Positions 1-12,305 of a DNA stretch of 64,000 nt are shown here, piece after piece. Below the pieces are notes generated by a model, which was not told the origin of the DNA, ran no database searches, and worked only from the letters and a program-made list of their open reading frames with translations. The position numbers were made by a program, and so were the translations under genes. Positions within the stretch are counted from its first letter, which is position 1. Each line of letters begins with the position of its first letter. This DNA is from Agrocybe praecox (taxonomy: Eukaryota > Basidiomycota > Agaricomycetes > Agaricales > Agrocybaceae). The stretch is from assembly GCA_964017145.1 (NCBI GenBank), contig OZ024849.1:3038001-3102000 (forward strand), in the 5' to 3' direction.

Positions 1-10
1 AGATCATTGC

Positions 11-2131
11 TCATTGTTCAACGAACCTATCCCACTTGCTCATACATGAGTACCCGTCATAATCTTTCATGACAATTAGCAACCGCTTCGTTTTATTACC
101 CCGAGAAAAAGGACTCACCGAAGCTCTTCCCGGGATCACACGTGCACCTTCCTTTCTCCCACTCAGCTTTGTCTTTTGGGCAATGCGTGTATGGATTATG
201 TTCGTAACCAATATTGCTGAAGAAATGGATTTTGTCTCGCGGTGCGAAGAGAGCGGCCGCGATACTGTGCACAGGGGCGTCTCCCCATCGCTATTAAAGA
301 ATTAGGTAATTGTTAGAAAGAGCGTTAAAAAAGAAAAGGGGGAATTAAGGGAAGAATAAAGAAGACAAAAGGGGAAATCAAGAAGAAGAAAAAAAGAACA
401 CGCCTTACCTCGTAATAAAACCCGCCTTGCTTATCCAAGTACTCAAAGAATGCCTGGTAGGCTTCACCTCTCCAGAATTCCATATCAGCGATTTCGAAGT
501 TACTCCAGACTGTAAGTAAGCGTTAATTAGTATGCTTTCCCCAACAACGATCTTCATTTGAAATAGATGAACGAAGCGAAGGGAATAAAACCTACAGTGG
601 CATAAATTGTAGGTTCTTCCGTTGTCCCCACTCATGAAGCCAAGAGCGTTATCTTTCGCAATGTACTCAGGATGCAACTTCGCAAAGTCCATAACATGAC
701 TCCAGAGAGTCGGAATCGTCGCTTCGAATTCGTACATGGTTATCGTGAAAGCTGTTCGTGCACATGCATTAGTGAAAAAAGTATATATGGTATAAGGATG
801 AAACGAGGTACATACAGTAAACTTTCTTGTTCTCCTCCATGAATAAGAATGGGTCGTAGTTGATGTCACAGTGGAAATGAACGTCGGGTCTAAAATGTAC
901 AGAAAAATGTTATGAGAATATTGTTAAATTGACAGTGATAGAAACGACCCCAGGGTAGACCGTTTCTTGAGTAAGCGTAACAATAAAAAATAACTCACTC
1001 AATCCTCCAATACCATCTATACTTGAGCATCAATGGATGCTTGAAGAAGAACTGTCAAACAATCAACGTTAGCGATCGATTCCTCTTTCTAAACATAAGA
1101 TTGAGAAATAGAGATTGGGTAAGGAAGGCGTCAACAACCTTGGGAACAGAGAAGCTTTTGAGAGCCAAACGGGATGGTCTTAGCAGTGCATCGGGAGCCG
1201 CGAACAGCATTGCGACGTGTGACGCGACGTAAGCACAAGAGAGGAAAGGCGTATCTGAAAACCCAATGGTTCAAAAACCGAGCGAATCCAAAACACAACA
1301 TTTTGCGTCCAGTTGCGGCTCATAGCCACAACCTTCCGTTTCCCCGAGAAAAGATAGAGAATCAAAGAAATAAGGTCGATTAACTCACCCCGCTGTTGAA
1401 CCGGCACATATTCCTATAGCTTACGCTCCCTCCATAGATGATGTTTTTCTCCACCATCTGATCTCTGCCGGCTTTTGCTTTGTTCTCGTCGATCCAGTCT
1501 GGCTGGAACCAGTGTTCCTTGGGTATCAACCCGTATTCGATTTTCGCAGAAGTGAGCACAGAAACTCGGCTGCAGATAGATGCGAAAAATAAAGAGAATT
1601 CAGTACATCCGTATTCACAAAGTAGAGAAAAGAGAGATTATCCATACGTTTTGAACTCCTCGGTAAACTCCTCTTCATTCAACAACACATACGGGTACCT
1701 GTGTCTCGTATTGAACCTATCCTCGATCTCCCTAATGCTTTTAATTGTGTTTCCCAAATCCGAATTTCGACACAGAATAACAAATGTAGCGTTTGCTTTC
1801 TTGTCTGTTACCAGAGTTTCATTGAGACCACCGATGCCAGAATAAGTATCGTGTATGGGGAATTTTTCTAATGAATCGGAAGCGGGTGATGAGGATGAAG
1901 ATGAAGATGATGGTGGAAGAAGCTTGTTTTTTAGGTTTGAGAGTGAAGTGGCGCGCCCGTAGGATTCATGTGTGAAGCTAACGATATAGTGGATGGAAAT
2001 CTGCGGAAATGTGTAAATATATGGACGCATCATCGCCAGGTATGGCTACAGAAAGACATAAAACGACTCAAAATAGAAGGACGTACGATAAAAAAGACCA
2101 CCACGATGATATATCGTGCTGATGTATGCAT
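11..2131 (-). CDS. KRE2/MNT1-type alpha-1,2-mannosyltransferase (GT15), about nine exons
   Basis: A type II Golgi glycosyltransferase that would add alpha-1,2-mannose to O- or N-linked mannans using GDP-mannose. A start at 2131 gives a short hydrophobic anchor ([10 protein letters not shown]) in exon 1 (2131-2087); exon 2 (2045-1648) has a poly-Ser stem and then [13 protein letters not shown]. Later exons read [96 protein letters not shown] and a final [17 protein letters not shown] before the stop at 11. These follow the GT15 order from end to end with no frame break, so the gene looks intact. The intron between FNSG and FFFK is about 330 nt, unusually long here. Family assignment is strong; which KRE2/KTR paralogue it is cannot be told. 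Confidence 0.9.
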
Positions 2132-3378
2132 TTTGAGTCCCTTTTCGTTCGGTTATAGATGAGTTAAAGATCCTTAGTAGATGTGTGCGTTAAATGAAAA
2201 TGTATTCAATCCAGATATCGCTGAGAATACGTTGAATGTCTTTGAGTGGTTGCGGTGGTCGTAATTAGAGCAAGGACGCGCGTTGCTAGGTGCTGTGATA
2301 GTCTAGAGTGCGGGGCAAAGATCCAGTTAGAAATGGATATCGAACTTCAATATGGAAGGGAAGGAGACGCAGAACGCAGAAGAAACCTTGACGAGGTGGA
2401 CTGCAAGCCTCAAGGGAAGTGGTCGTCGTTGCGAATCAAGGACCTGGGGCACAGACAACTCCTCACTGCCTTGTATGTCTTGTTCCCATCACGGAGCCAT
2501 CTGCCCATTCAGTTTCGATGACCCATCCATCTATTTGTAGCACTCATCAAGGTTTCGTGATGGACGAACAGACCAAAAAAAAATTGCGTCCATGCATTTG
2601 TTAAAGTTTCGTTTGCTCACCTGGACTCAATGCTATGCTATTCTGGACGTGGTTATATAGACCTCTTGGCTTTTCGGAGGCAAGATATATGGGAAGCAGA
2701 GAGGGTATGCGGTGTTCAACGCCGCTCGGTGGAGTGGAGTACCGTTAGATTGATGTCAGTAAAGCCCGTTGATGAGCACTGCAGTGGTGTGAAAAACGTT
2801 GCTGGAAGGGCTGCAGGCACGAAATGAAGCAATGCGATATGGTACCTGTGCAGAAGAGAGAGAGTTCCAGTCAGGACTAAGAAAGACTGAATCAGGCTGA
2901 ACTCGGCGCCGGTGTCGTCGTCGTCGTCGTCGTCGTCACTGCCGTCATTAACGATTTTGCAGCTGCTGCGCACGACATATTTCGTTGTCGCCGTGACTCG
3001 TCGGCGGCGCCAATGACGCATCACTCACCTAAGTAAATCAGTCCAATCCCAAAATTTCCGCTACGTCGCTCCTCGTCGTCTCTCCTTGTCTCAGGCCGAC
3101 AAAAGGTAGTGCAGAGATAAGCAGGAAAAGCAAGCTAAGCCAAAAGCGCGAAGAGTGGCTGATGACGATGGCCCTCCTGCCTGCGTGCCTTGCGGAGTTA
3201 ATCACCTGCCGGAGTGATGGCGCGAGTTTAAAATTGAAACACCGATTCCCCATTGTCAAGGCAACGCATACAGGCGACTTGAAGATATCACCGTGAATGC
3301 ACAAATCAACCATGTTCATTATCTAAAACAAAATAGAGGGGGATTATAGAGAAAATATTATTTAAAGTGTTATACATG
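2132..3378. other. Intergenic region, no supported gene
   Basis: No recognisable protein was found on either strand. Two minus-strand open frames (2716-3024 and 3038-3319) lie here. The first contains a run of Asp encoded by the GTC microsatellite and the second shows no family motif. The promoter of the GT15 gene must lie just beyond 2131. Confidence 0.5.
2914..2937. repeat. (GTC)8 trinucleotide microsatellite
   Basis: Eight perfect GTC units. In the minus-strand frame it would encode poly-Asp, but no supported gene covers it. Confidence 0.9.
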
Positions 3379-4142
3379 TTAGGCATCGCGGGAAGCGCCC
3401 GGGTAATCCTTCAAACTCTATTGTTACTCCTCAATATGAAAGAATATACAAATATTTATAGAAAAAGACGTACATCATCTCCTGGAACGTGCAAAATAAC
3501 TTCGAGGGGTGGATGGACCCAGTGACCAAGCTTTTTCTTATCCATCTTGGTAGAGATCTCTTTACTCCAGTTTTCTAATTCGTCTATGGGCGTTTGCAGG
3601 TTGATGATCCTTCGATTTTCCAGCTTCCGCAGAGCCTCCGTGACTAGGGTGAGAATAGGAAAAGGTTCTGGCTCTTTCTTGGTCTTGCTACTGGTAAGAT
3701 ACTGGCGATGGATCGGACCAAAAGCTTCGTAGATTGCCGTCTTTATCCATTCCACTGTGTGCGCGGAATGTTCTGGTTTGAATCTACGTATGATCCCCAG
3801 GGCCATAACGTGTTCTTGATACTCGTAGTCCCAATAGTCAATTTTTGAGATTTCCTCTTCTTCAAGGCTGCAACTGACACCATCAGTGTTTGTTCGCCAT
3901 GTGCGAATGCGATTGCTGGTGCCATGGTGTAAGCACAAAGTCCATGTGAAACCCAAATCGTAGTCTTGAGCTTGAAATCGATGAATAAATGGTCGAAGAT
4001 GAGAAAAAAAACCAGAGACATACATACCGTTGTGATCTTCGCTTACCCGACTTACCTCCAAAGCAAATGTGTCGTTCCCTTCCATATTACTATGGATCGC
4101 AAACATCATATCCATGCGTTCTTGGTCGAAAGAGTCATCCAT
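3379..4142 (-). CDS. Hypothetical protein, three exons, family not recognised
   Basis: The frame starts with ATG at 4142 in a good context (ACCATGG). Exon 1 reads MDDSFDQERMDMMFAIH and ends EDHN; an intron from gtatgt to ttcaag joins to AQDYDLGFTWTLCLHHG. The long second exon continues through TYEAFGPIHRQYLTS-like and ENRRIINLQTPIDELENW segments to HVPGDD. A further intron (gtacgt...aatag) appears to join to a short tail SLKDYPGASRDA and a stop at 3379. The protein is acidic and probably soluble, with no signal peptide or membrane helix. I do not recognise the family. That it is a gene rests on the long open frame and the two introns that keep it open. Confidence 0.6.
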
Positions 4143-5771
4143 GGTCGTATATGCTTGTGTAAAGCATCTTTCTAGTCGTGAAATCTTTTACTTTATGTAC
4201 CCTGGCACACGTTCCGCACGCTTGCAGTGATTATCACAATGCTGGGCATTAGTTTTTGTCCTCGAACAAAACAGCATGTCCATTGTTCGGTCAGGCACAA
4301 TGCCTAAAATGGAATTACCTTTCCACATTACCTCGGCTATGAGAACAATGAGACATTGTATTGGGAACAGCAAGAATTCGAAAAAGAAACCATTGTGGAG
4401 ACAAATACGTGTTCTACTACTTGCATGGCAATGTTATGAGGTCTTTGTGCTTAGTACTTGATACTTGTAACGCGCCGACTACTTAAAAAAGAAATAAGGA
4501 TGTTTCGTGGCTAATCCTATCGATTAGATTTATCTATCTAATCATTAGGAGTATATACTAAAGGTGTGGTAGTGGAGCTCGTACATGTCGGTGAAAGTGA
4601 GCCGGGGGCAATGGAACTCGGGTACCTCATTATGCCGACGTCCCGAGGCCGTCCAGGGTCACGTTTGTTTACGCGCGGCGTCGCATCTCATTTGTTGTCA
4701 TCTTCTTGCCGCCACACAATCATGCATCAGCGCTCAGCACCTACCACCACCGTGTATCACCTCCTCGACCATGCAAATCCGAATCAACCATCAACCAATG
4801 GGTGTAAAATGTCAAAGCTATTATAGCCCAGCAAGGTCTTGCTCCACAAATCTAGTCACTGAGTTTCTAAGACTGACTGCGCTCACACAATGATGCGGAT
4901 TTCCATGAGACGACCTTTGACAGAGTCAAACGCATCTGTTTAACCCTTCAAAGGCGTATATCAAAAACCCAAAAATCGTGTCTGGTAACCAAGTACAGAT
5001 AAAATTTGACATGTTGATTTGGATGTACATAGGTGCTACACAAGCCGAACGTAACATACACGTACGTATATGTTTGTATGTGTGCTGCGATCGAAAGACA
5101 GACTTACATGTATAAGCAGGATCAATCATGAGGTGCTGGATTTTCTGTCTTATGTTGTCCTATAAGTTAATGCCCTGAATAGACAAGGACGCTTGTACAC
5201 GATGTTAAAATTCTTTATATGGAATCTAATCAGCGGTAACCTCAGGTCCTTTAAATTTGGACGTCTGTCGAGCCTGAGAACGAAGTCTTAAAATACTATA
5301 ATGAACATCTTGGCAAACGATCAGGGCATATGCCAGTGAGTTGCAACGTCGAAAATCTTGATGTTCTTCATTAAACTTTCTTCTTAGTAACAAGAGAAGG
5401 ATCCCAAGTACAGGATCCAGGAAGACCCTTCTAAGACCGTGACATGGGTAGACTATCATTTTGTTGAGTAAGAGCCATTGGACGGATATTTATCAAGTCT
5501 CAAGATCTCATGAGGGATGTATCTTTGGCTTGCAGGAATAGCACTCGCCGCCACGAAACTGGTCGATCGCACCGCAATTCTCCCAGTATGAAATATCAGA
5601 AGATTGAGATTTCGAAGCAAGAATGTATCCCCGACATGGTCGCTCTGATGCTGTGGATAAGGCAGAAATAGAAATCTATATCGTAAAACACTTAAGACTG
5701 AATTGTTTGATCGCGCCTCCTCGAACCCGCCATCATATTCTCTTGATATCGACTTCAATCCCTTGCTGAAG
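4143..5771. other. Intergenic region, no supported gene
   Basis: About 1.6 kb between the minus-strand hypothetical gene and DUF6534 copy 1. Short open frames exist on both strands (for example 4566-4826 plus and 5456-5809 minus), but none begins with a convincing ATG plus motif, and the latter overlaps the first exon of the DUF6534 gene. Confidence 0.45.
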
Positions 5772-7818
5772 ATGTCGAGTCCTCCTCCCTTTGTCGTTCC
5801 AGACATCAATATCTCGTCTGGGGTCGACGGGATCTTCGTCGGTAAGTTTCTTTGGATTGTGGACCGGATGGGAAGCTAATAAGTACATACTAACCGTCCA
5901 GGATATGTGCTTTCAACGATGTAATGCTCCCTTCTTATAGAGGTTATTCAGGGCTAACTATGTCATATATAAAGCCTCCTTGGGGTGACTATCTTGCAGG
6001 CTTGGAACTACGCCCATAACAACAGAGATACGTGGAAGTTGAGGTCCTTGGTAATAAATTGATCGTCTATAATATCGTTATGTGTCTGCATCTAACCGAG
6101 CGTCCCAGGTCACTCTGCTGGTGTACGCATGCCTATACGAATGATTTATTCATTTATCTGATATATCTGGTGTCCTTCAGTGAGCTGGACATTGGCTCGA
6201 CAGTGGCTAGTTCGATCTTCGTGCACGAATATTTGGTGAGAGAGAATCCACTCTGGCGACATTTTCGCTGATTTTTTCCCCGCTTTTCTTCTAGATTCAA
6301 CACTTTGGGAACTACCTCTTGTTGATGACTGTGAACCATGGGTTCCTGGTCGAATTTATCATCACAGTCATCGTAATCTTCTTGTAAGAGAAATCTGGCA
6401 TCTGAAGCGCTTGGCTTCTAATAGGGTGACGACAGAGTTCAGCTTTTCTTCGCGAGCCGGGTCCGCTTGTGTGAGTACTTTACTAATCTTGGATTTTGTG
6501 AACAGCTCCTGATGTGACGACCTACTGCAGTGAACCCAAAAAGCTTTGTGCTTCCTGCTATCATTGTTTGTCCCTTCGTAAATCTATAGTATTCGGAGCT
6601 AAAGTTCATGATAGATTATAACAGCCATCATTGCGTTCGGTGCGTACCCACCCATAATGATCTCTCTTATATGTACTTACAGTTCCATTAGGCCTTAGCA
6701 TGTGTTAGTGATGCCTAGGGGCTCTTGGAATAGGTTACTAACGAATTTAATATCCTAGACACCATCGTTGAACAATTCCTGCATAGCAAAGTTTCCGACC
6801 TTGACCTTGTTGGTATCAGGGTTCGTGTTCGTTCCTGCGTCAGCTTCCCTTCTTTCACTTAAAGGAGACCAGATAAGCATTGCAGTGGATCAAGTTATGA
6901 TCATGATCTCAGATGGGATAGCCACGGTTGTTCTTTGCAGGAACTTTATTCAAGCTCGAAGCCAAAGCCGTGTTAAAGGGTAAGACGTGCATAGGTCCGC
7001 TGGCTTGTATGGTCCCTTTCTAACTTACTTCACCAGGACAATTGCATTGCTTCAGAACCTTTTGGCCTTCACCGTTACCCGTGGCTTGCTTGTAACGGTT
7101 ATTGATCTGGTTTTTATGATCATGTTCCTAATCAACCGTACAAACCTTCGGTGGTGAGTGGGTCGGTTTACTGTAGCGTCAATCCCGAATCAAACGACTT
7201 TGTGACTTTCCTCAGGATGCCGCTGCATTTATCCTTGTCTAAATTATATGTTATTACTATGAGTAAGTTCCTTTGCTTTCTACTTGTTACCACCGGTTTT
7301 AATCATTTGACGTCTGTATAGTTGCCTTGTATGTCATGGAGAAATCTTTTCATACTTTTAGAGCTTAACAGAGCCTCATGTTTTACAGGCTCAATGCACG
7401 CCCAGGCGCTCATCGTAGCACACATGTTCCTTTCACTGACATGAACTCCTTCCATCTCAGCACAACCGGAGCAGGACACACCGCTGGCTCGACCACTCGA
7501 GGCGCGGAATTTTCTTTACCCTCTAAGGTAAGTTCGATATACCACCGAGCATAATGATGGCTCACTCTGGACTCTCCTACTCGTGCTCCACCAAGCAGGA
7601 ATTCGCTGGTTCCACTTCGGAAGATCGAAAGAGTACGTACCGTCTCCTTGTTTCCCGCTAAACCTGAGTAGGAAAACTCACCAATGAATCACAGATGTCC
7701 TCATTACGGAAGAAAGGATGGTGTACAACGATAGTCACAAGGTAAACCTAGACTTGGCCTTCTAGCTTTGGGCAACTTGCTGATATGAACTTTTCTCCCT
7801 TAGTTCTCCGCCGTCTGA
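5772..7818 (+). CDS. DUF6534 seven-helix membrane protein, copy 1
   Basis: A multi-exon gene for a predicted seven-helix integral membrane protein of a family greatly expanded in basidiomycetes; its biochemical role is unknown. Exon 1 starts MSSPPPFVVPDINISSGVDGIFVG and is cut by gtaagt at 5842. Later exons carry QAWNYAHNNRDTWKLRSLV, ELDIGSTVASSIFVHEYL, QHFGNYLLLMTVNHGFLVEF, FSFSSRAGSACV, a DQVMIMISDGIATVVLCRNF helix, LLAFTVTRGLLVTVIDLVF, RWMPLHLSLSKLYVITM and the family hallmark ALLNAR. A hydrophilic tail ends FSAV before TGA at 7818. The SKLYVxT...LNAR ending is the clearest DUF6534 signature. All exons keep frame, so I judge the gene intact. It has the same exon pattern as the array at 44-55 kb. 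Confidence 0.85.
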
Positions 7819-8514
7819 TTAGCCAGCCATGTTGCGATCATGTAAGGTTCCTACGTACTTATCGGAGGGTGCTTTTTGTATTATCTGAGCTCGGACAATG
7901 ATCATGTTATATAATTCATGTGGAATAAGGTCAACTCAAATTTGTGGTATTTGCGTACAGTTGAGCAACGAGTGATTGAGCACAGCCGAAACGACAAAAC
8001 TTATATCTTCGGACATTTTTATTTTGGAAAAAATCTGATGACAGATACGAACTCGGACATATGAATAGAGCTCAAAAATGATATTTTCATAATATTCCCA
8101 CGACAAAATAGCGTGGCCAGATTTTTTGACCCTTTGCCCGCACCTAATTTAGCTCGACTATGGGCCCCTGCCCATCCCTTCTTGGCCCTTTCCTGAGCCT
8201 TTATTTTACTGGGATTCATAGTTAGAGTGACAGAGTAATGAATGTTCCAGGGCGTTAGCTACCGCTGTGTACCCTCTCCGTGGACAACTACTCTGAAGTA
8301 ATGGGACACGGAGTCCAAATGAATTGAACGCGCTGGGCGAGAACATGCTGGCGCGCTAACAGGCGCTAACGCGCCAGATCAAAATTGTTGTGACAGGTCA
8401 CTACACGTGTTGGCGTGTTCGTGACAATCGCGACTTCTTGCCTTGCCACCTCTAAGTTTAACTCTTTTCCTCACTGTGGATTTGACTCATGCTACATACG
8501 CAAAAATCTCTAGA
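7819..8514. other. Intergenic region upstream of PMS1
   Basis: About 0.7 kb between two plus-strand genes. It holds the 3' end of the DUF6534 transcript, an AT-rich stretch and a GC-rich palindromic segment close to the PMS1 start. No gene was seen. Confidence 0.5.
8348..8377. promoter_or_regulatory. GC-rich palindrome with ACGCG cores upstream of PMS1
   Basis: CTGGCGCG at 8348-8355 is mirrored by CGCGCCAG at 8370-8377, with GCTAACAGGCGCTAA-like spacer between them. AACGCG occurs at both 8327-8332 and inside the right arm. ACGCG is the core of the MBF (MluI box) site that controls S-phase repair genes in yeasts. That it acts here is inference. Confidence 0.35.
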
Positions 8515-11500
8515 ATGTCAAAATCTCAAAGGATCAAAGCAATAGACAATGCGTCCGTGCATTCCATCACCTCGGGACAAGTCGTTGTCGACCTTCAAAC
8601 AGCTGTGAAAGAACTGGTAGAGAATAGTATGGATGCGGGTGCTACGAATGTCGGTGAGTTTCAGTATGTCAAGCAATAACCACTCCATAGACGTGATTTT
8701 CCCGAGCAGAAGTACGCTTCAAGAACTACGGACTAAATTCGTTGGAAGTTGTCGACAATGGAAGTGGTATAAAGGAGGAAGATTACGACAGTATAGGTAA
8801 GTTCTCTAACGTGTCCTATGTTCTTACTTGCTGATTTGGTGGTCAGCTCTGAAGCACCATACTTCGAAATTGGAAACATATGATGACCTTGCAATGGTGA
8901 AGTCCTTTGGGTTCAGAGGAGAGGCGCTGTCGTCTTTCTGCGCGACCTGCGAAACTGTGACGGTATGTACAGCAACTTCGACGACGGCACCACTGGGCGT
9001 CATGTTATCGATGGATGGGTCAGGTAAGGTGAAGGAACGGAGTACAGTAGCGCGAACGGTAAGCATAGGTTCTTGTCATATTCCTCTTCATCTAACATCA
9101 AGGTAGCCTGGCACTACTGTTACACTAGTCAATATCTTCAAGAGCTTACCTGTTCGGAAGAAAGAGTTTGAACGTAATGCAAAACGCGAGTTTGGAAAAG
9201 CATTGACTCTTTTGAACGCATACGCCCTTGGCCCATGTTCTGCTTCTCCTGGAGTTCGTCTCACAGTAACTAATCAGCCGGAAAAGGGGTGAGTTTTCTT
9301 GAAAGAAGTTGGTATATGTTCCCTGATAAGTTCGCAGCCCTAAATCAGTGCAGTTCAGAACGCTTGGCTCGACTTCCTGTCGTGATTCCGTGACCGCTCT
9401 ATGGGGTACGAAAGCGTTGAATAATGTTGTCGATATGGACCTCGTATTTCAGGTGGAGAAAGAACGTTCGAACCTGAAACGATTACAAAAGTTCGCTCCC
9501 ATCGTTATGCCCTCACGGTATATTAAATTTTGTCTAGTCAGGACAGTGAACCTATCGAAGTTAGGGTGAAAGGACTGATATCCAAGTTCGTCTTCGGGTG
9601 CGGGCGTACGAGTGCAGACCGACAATTTGTCTATGTTAACGGAAGACCCTGCAATATGCCGAAGGTATCTATGTTAATTTCTCTACTAACGTAGGAATAT
9701 GCTAACTGTTTGAGAAGATTCAGAAGGCATTTAATGAAATTTATCGTTCTTTCAACACTAATCAGTCGCCTTTTGTCGTCGCTGATTTTATCATTCCCAC
9801 TGGTACGTTGGATGCGGTAAACAATTCGAACAATTCAAAATTCATGCTCGTTCAGATTGCTACGATGTGAATGTTAGTCCCGATAAACGAACAATATTAA
9901 TTCATCATGAACGAAACCTCATCTCTGCGTTGAAAGTTTGTATCTCGTTCTCTTCTTTTATTTGGCTATGACTGATTTTTCCATTAGGTTGCATTAGAAA
10001 CTCATTTCTCGCCATCTCGGGCGACCTTTGACCTTGGGGGAACCCAATCGAAATCAAAAGGTCAAAAACAAACGATACCCACACAACCAATAGCGTCGCA
10101 GTCCTCAGCGAAGCCCTCTCTTCCACAAGATACGCCAACCCAACATCCAATGGATCTCGAAGAAGAGGAAGATGGCATCGCTTCTTTTCTGCATGTAACT
10201 CAGTCATCTTCACCCGCCTCAAAAGCGACGACAAGCTCTTCTAGTCGGAGGTTAGCGCTGTCCTCACGTTTATTAGACACCACCATATCCGCCGAAAAAG
10301 TATCCGATGAAGTTGTAGAGGAACCTATGGATGTCGATGCCGCCTCTAATAGCCCAATCATATTAAATACTTCACAGACAAGCTGGGGGCGACAGATGAT
10401 GACTCAACATCCTTCTCCGTCCCCACCAACTTCTCTTTCGTCCAAAGTACCAAATCAACTTGTTCCAGGTGAACAGGACAATGATCACGACTTGGATGAC
10501 GCCGAGCCTCCTCAAAAGAAGAGGAAGCCTGTTGTTGACTCTAATTTGGCTGCCCCTGCAAGGACCGAAAATTCCACCTCTCATGTCGCTCTTCTGCAAG
10601 CCAACCTTGGTGACCCAGTGCAGCTCCAGTTAAAGGCAGCCAATAAAACAAACGTCGCCATACCTTCTGGTTCGAGCTCTGGTTCTAGGCAGAGTATGCG
10701 AAGCAAGCTGGCGGGATTTGCGAGGGCTGGGAGTCAGATTTCTTCTCAAATGAAGATTACTTCCTTTGGAGCCCTCAGTCGTGGAACAAGATGCGAGAAG
10801 GACGAGTTTAGTGCCGAGGACGAGGACGAGGATCCAGAACAACGTTCAAAGCTAAACCAGGAAGCCTCTAATGAAAAGGAGGATGTAAACGATGCTGATC
10901 AGCGAGAGCAAAGAGTTGAAGCCAAGTGTGAAGTGAATGTCTCGATGCCCTCCCCTCGCTGCTCGTCCGACGATGCTATGGCCACCGACGTTTCATTTTC
11001 TAATGGACTGGCTAATCCCATCGACCTGACGGTGGAAGATGACATTCTCGACTCGACCTCCATCCTTAGTTTGGCCCGCGCCAGTTCAGCCACCACACCG
11101 TCAACTGTGTCGCATAAAGATATGGTCCCACACCCCGAGGTCATCAAGACCGGGAAAGACGGACGTGATATTGCTCTCAAGTTTAATCTTGACAGAATCA
11201 AGGGTGTCTGGTCGAGAAAGTTGGCACAGCTCAATCAGTCCCTCAGCGACAGCAAAAATGGTGAAGAAGAAACGCAGAGTGTTCCTGTTGATGCCGGCAT
11301 TTCCAACGTCGAAGACAGTGAAAAAGCAACAGACGCGCTTGCCCGGGTTATAGAAAAGACGGATTTTGAGACAATGGATGTTGTTGGACAATTCAATTTG
11401 GGGTTTGTCGTAACTCGTCGACAGAAGATGGGATCACGCTCTGGCTATGCTTCTGGTTTCGCCATCGATACCGACATGCTGGACGATCTTTTCATTGTGG

Positions 11501-12209
11501 ACCAACACGCAGCCGATGAGAAATTTAATTTTGAAACGTTACAGGCAACGACGAAAATTCAGTCGCAAAAACTTTTTCGGTGATTTTTGGCTGAATTTTT
11601 CTATGTTGTTTACAGTCTTCTGACTGCTTTGTAGTCCTAGGCCTCTAGAGCTCACCGCTTCTGATGAGATGGTGGCCCTCGAGAATTTGCAAATTCTTCA
11701 ACAGAATGGGTTTGAGCTTGACGTAAACGAGGATAATCCCGTTGGCCAGGGTAGCAGGCTAAAGTTGACAGCTCAGCCTGTTAGCAAGGATACGGTTTTT
11801 GACATGAAAGGTCTGTTTGTAATTACTTTTCAAATTAAGATCCTCTGATACCCATTGTTTCAATAGACCTTGAAGAAATAATTCATCTATTGCGTGATCG
11901 TCCTGGTACCGAAATGGTCCGCTGCTCGAAAGCCCGCACCATGTTTGCATCCAGAGCCTGTAGAAAAAGCGTCATGATAGGGATGCCACTGAACACTCAC
12001 CAAATGACTACCGTGAGTTCGAAATTCGGCAGCAGGCCCACACTCCGTTGACGCTAACGCGACAATTTGATCAGGTGATTCGCCATATGGGAACAATGGA
12101 CCAACCTTGGAATTGCCCCCATGGTCGCCCGACGATGCGCCACCTTCTCGATATCAGACATAGCGGCTCACAGGCAAAGGAGCGGATTGATTGGGCATCT
12201 ATTTGCTAA
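8515..12209 (+). CDS. PMS1: DNA mismatch repair MutL homologue PMS1/PMS2
   Basis: The MutL-alpha subunit that nicks the daughter strand in mismatch repair as a partner of MLH1. The N-terminal GHKL ATPase has all its motifs: [18 protein letters not shown] and GFRGEAL, followed by the transducer segment ending [16 protein letters not shown] long acidic, Ser-rich linker (about 10150-11350) follows. The C-terminal endonuclease domain has [24 protein letters not shown] and CPHGRPT, the metal-binding set of active PMS2-type MutL. The start at 8515 gives [18 protein letters not shown], matching the family start. At least ten short introns are needed; all keep frame to TAA at 12209. PMS1 is the yeast name and PMS2 the animal name. 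Nothing suggests inactivation. Confidence 0.95.
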
Positions 12210-12305
12210 TCTATACACACGTTAGGAGAACTGCGGATCTATTTAAGATGCAATATAGGGTACTTCATATCTTTGCTTTGGACATATCCGAAGCGCTGCA
12301 CAATC

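Noticed and set aside
5456..5809. Minus-strand frame overlapping the start of DUF6534 copy 1
   Set aside because: It overlaps a well-supported first exon on the other strand and has no recognisable motif.
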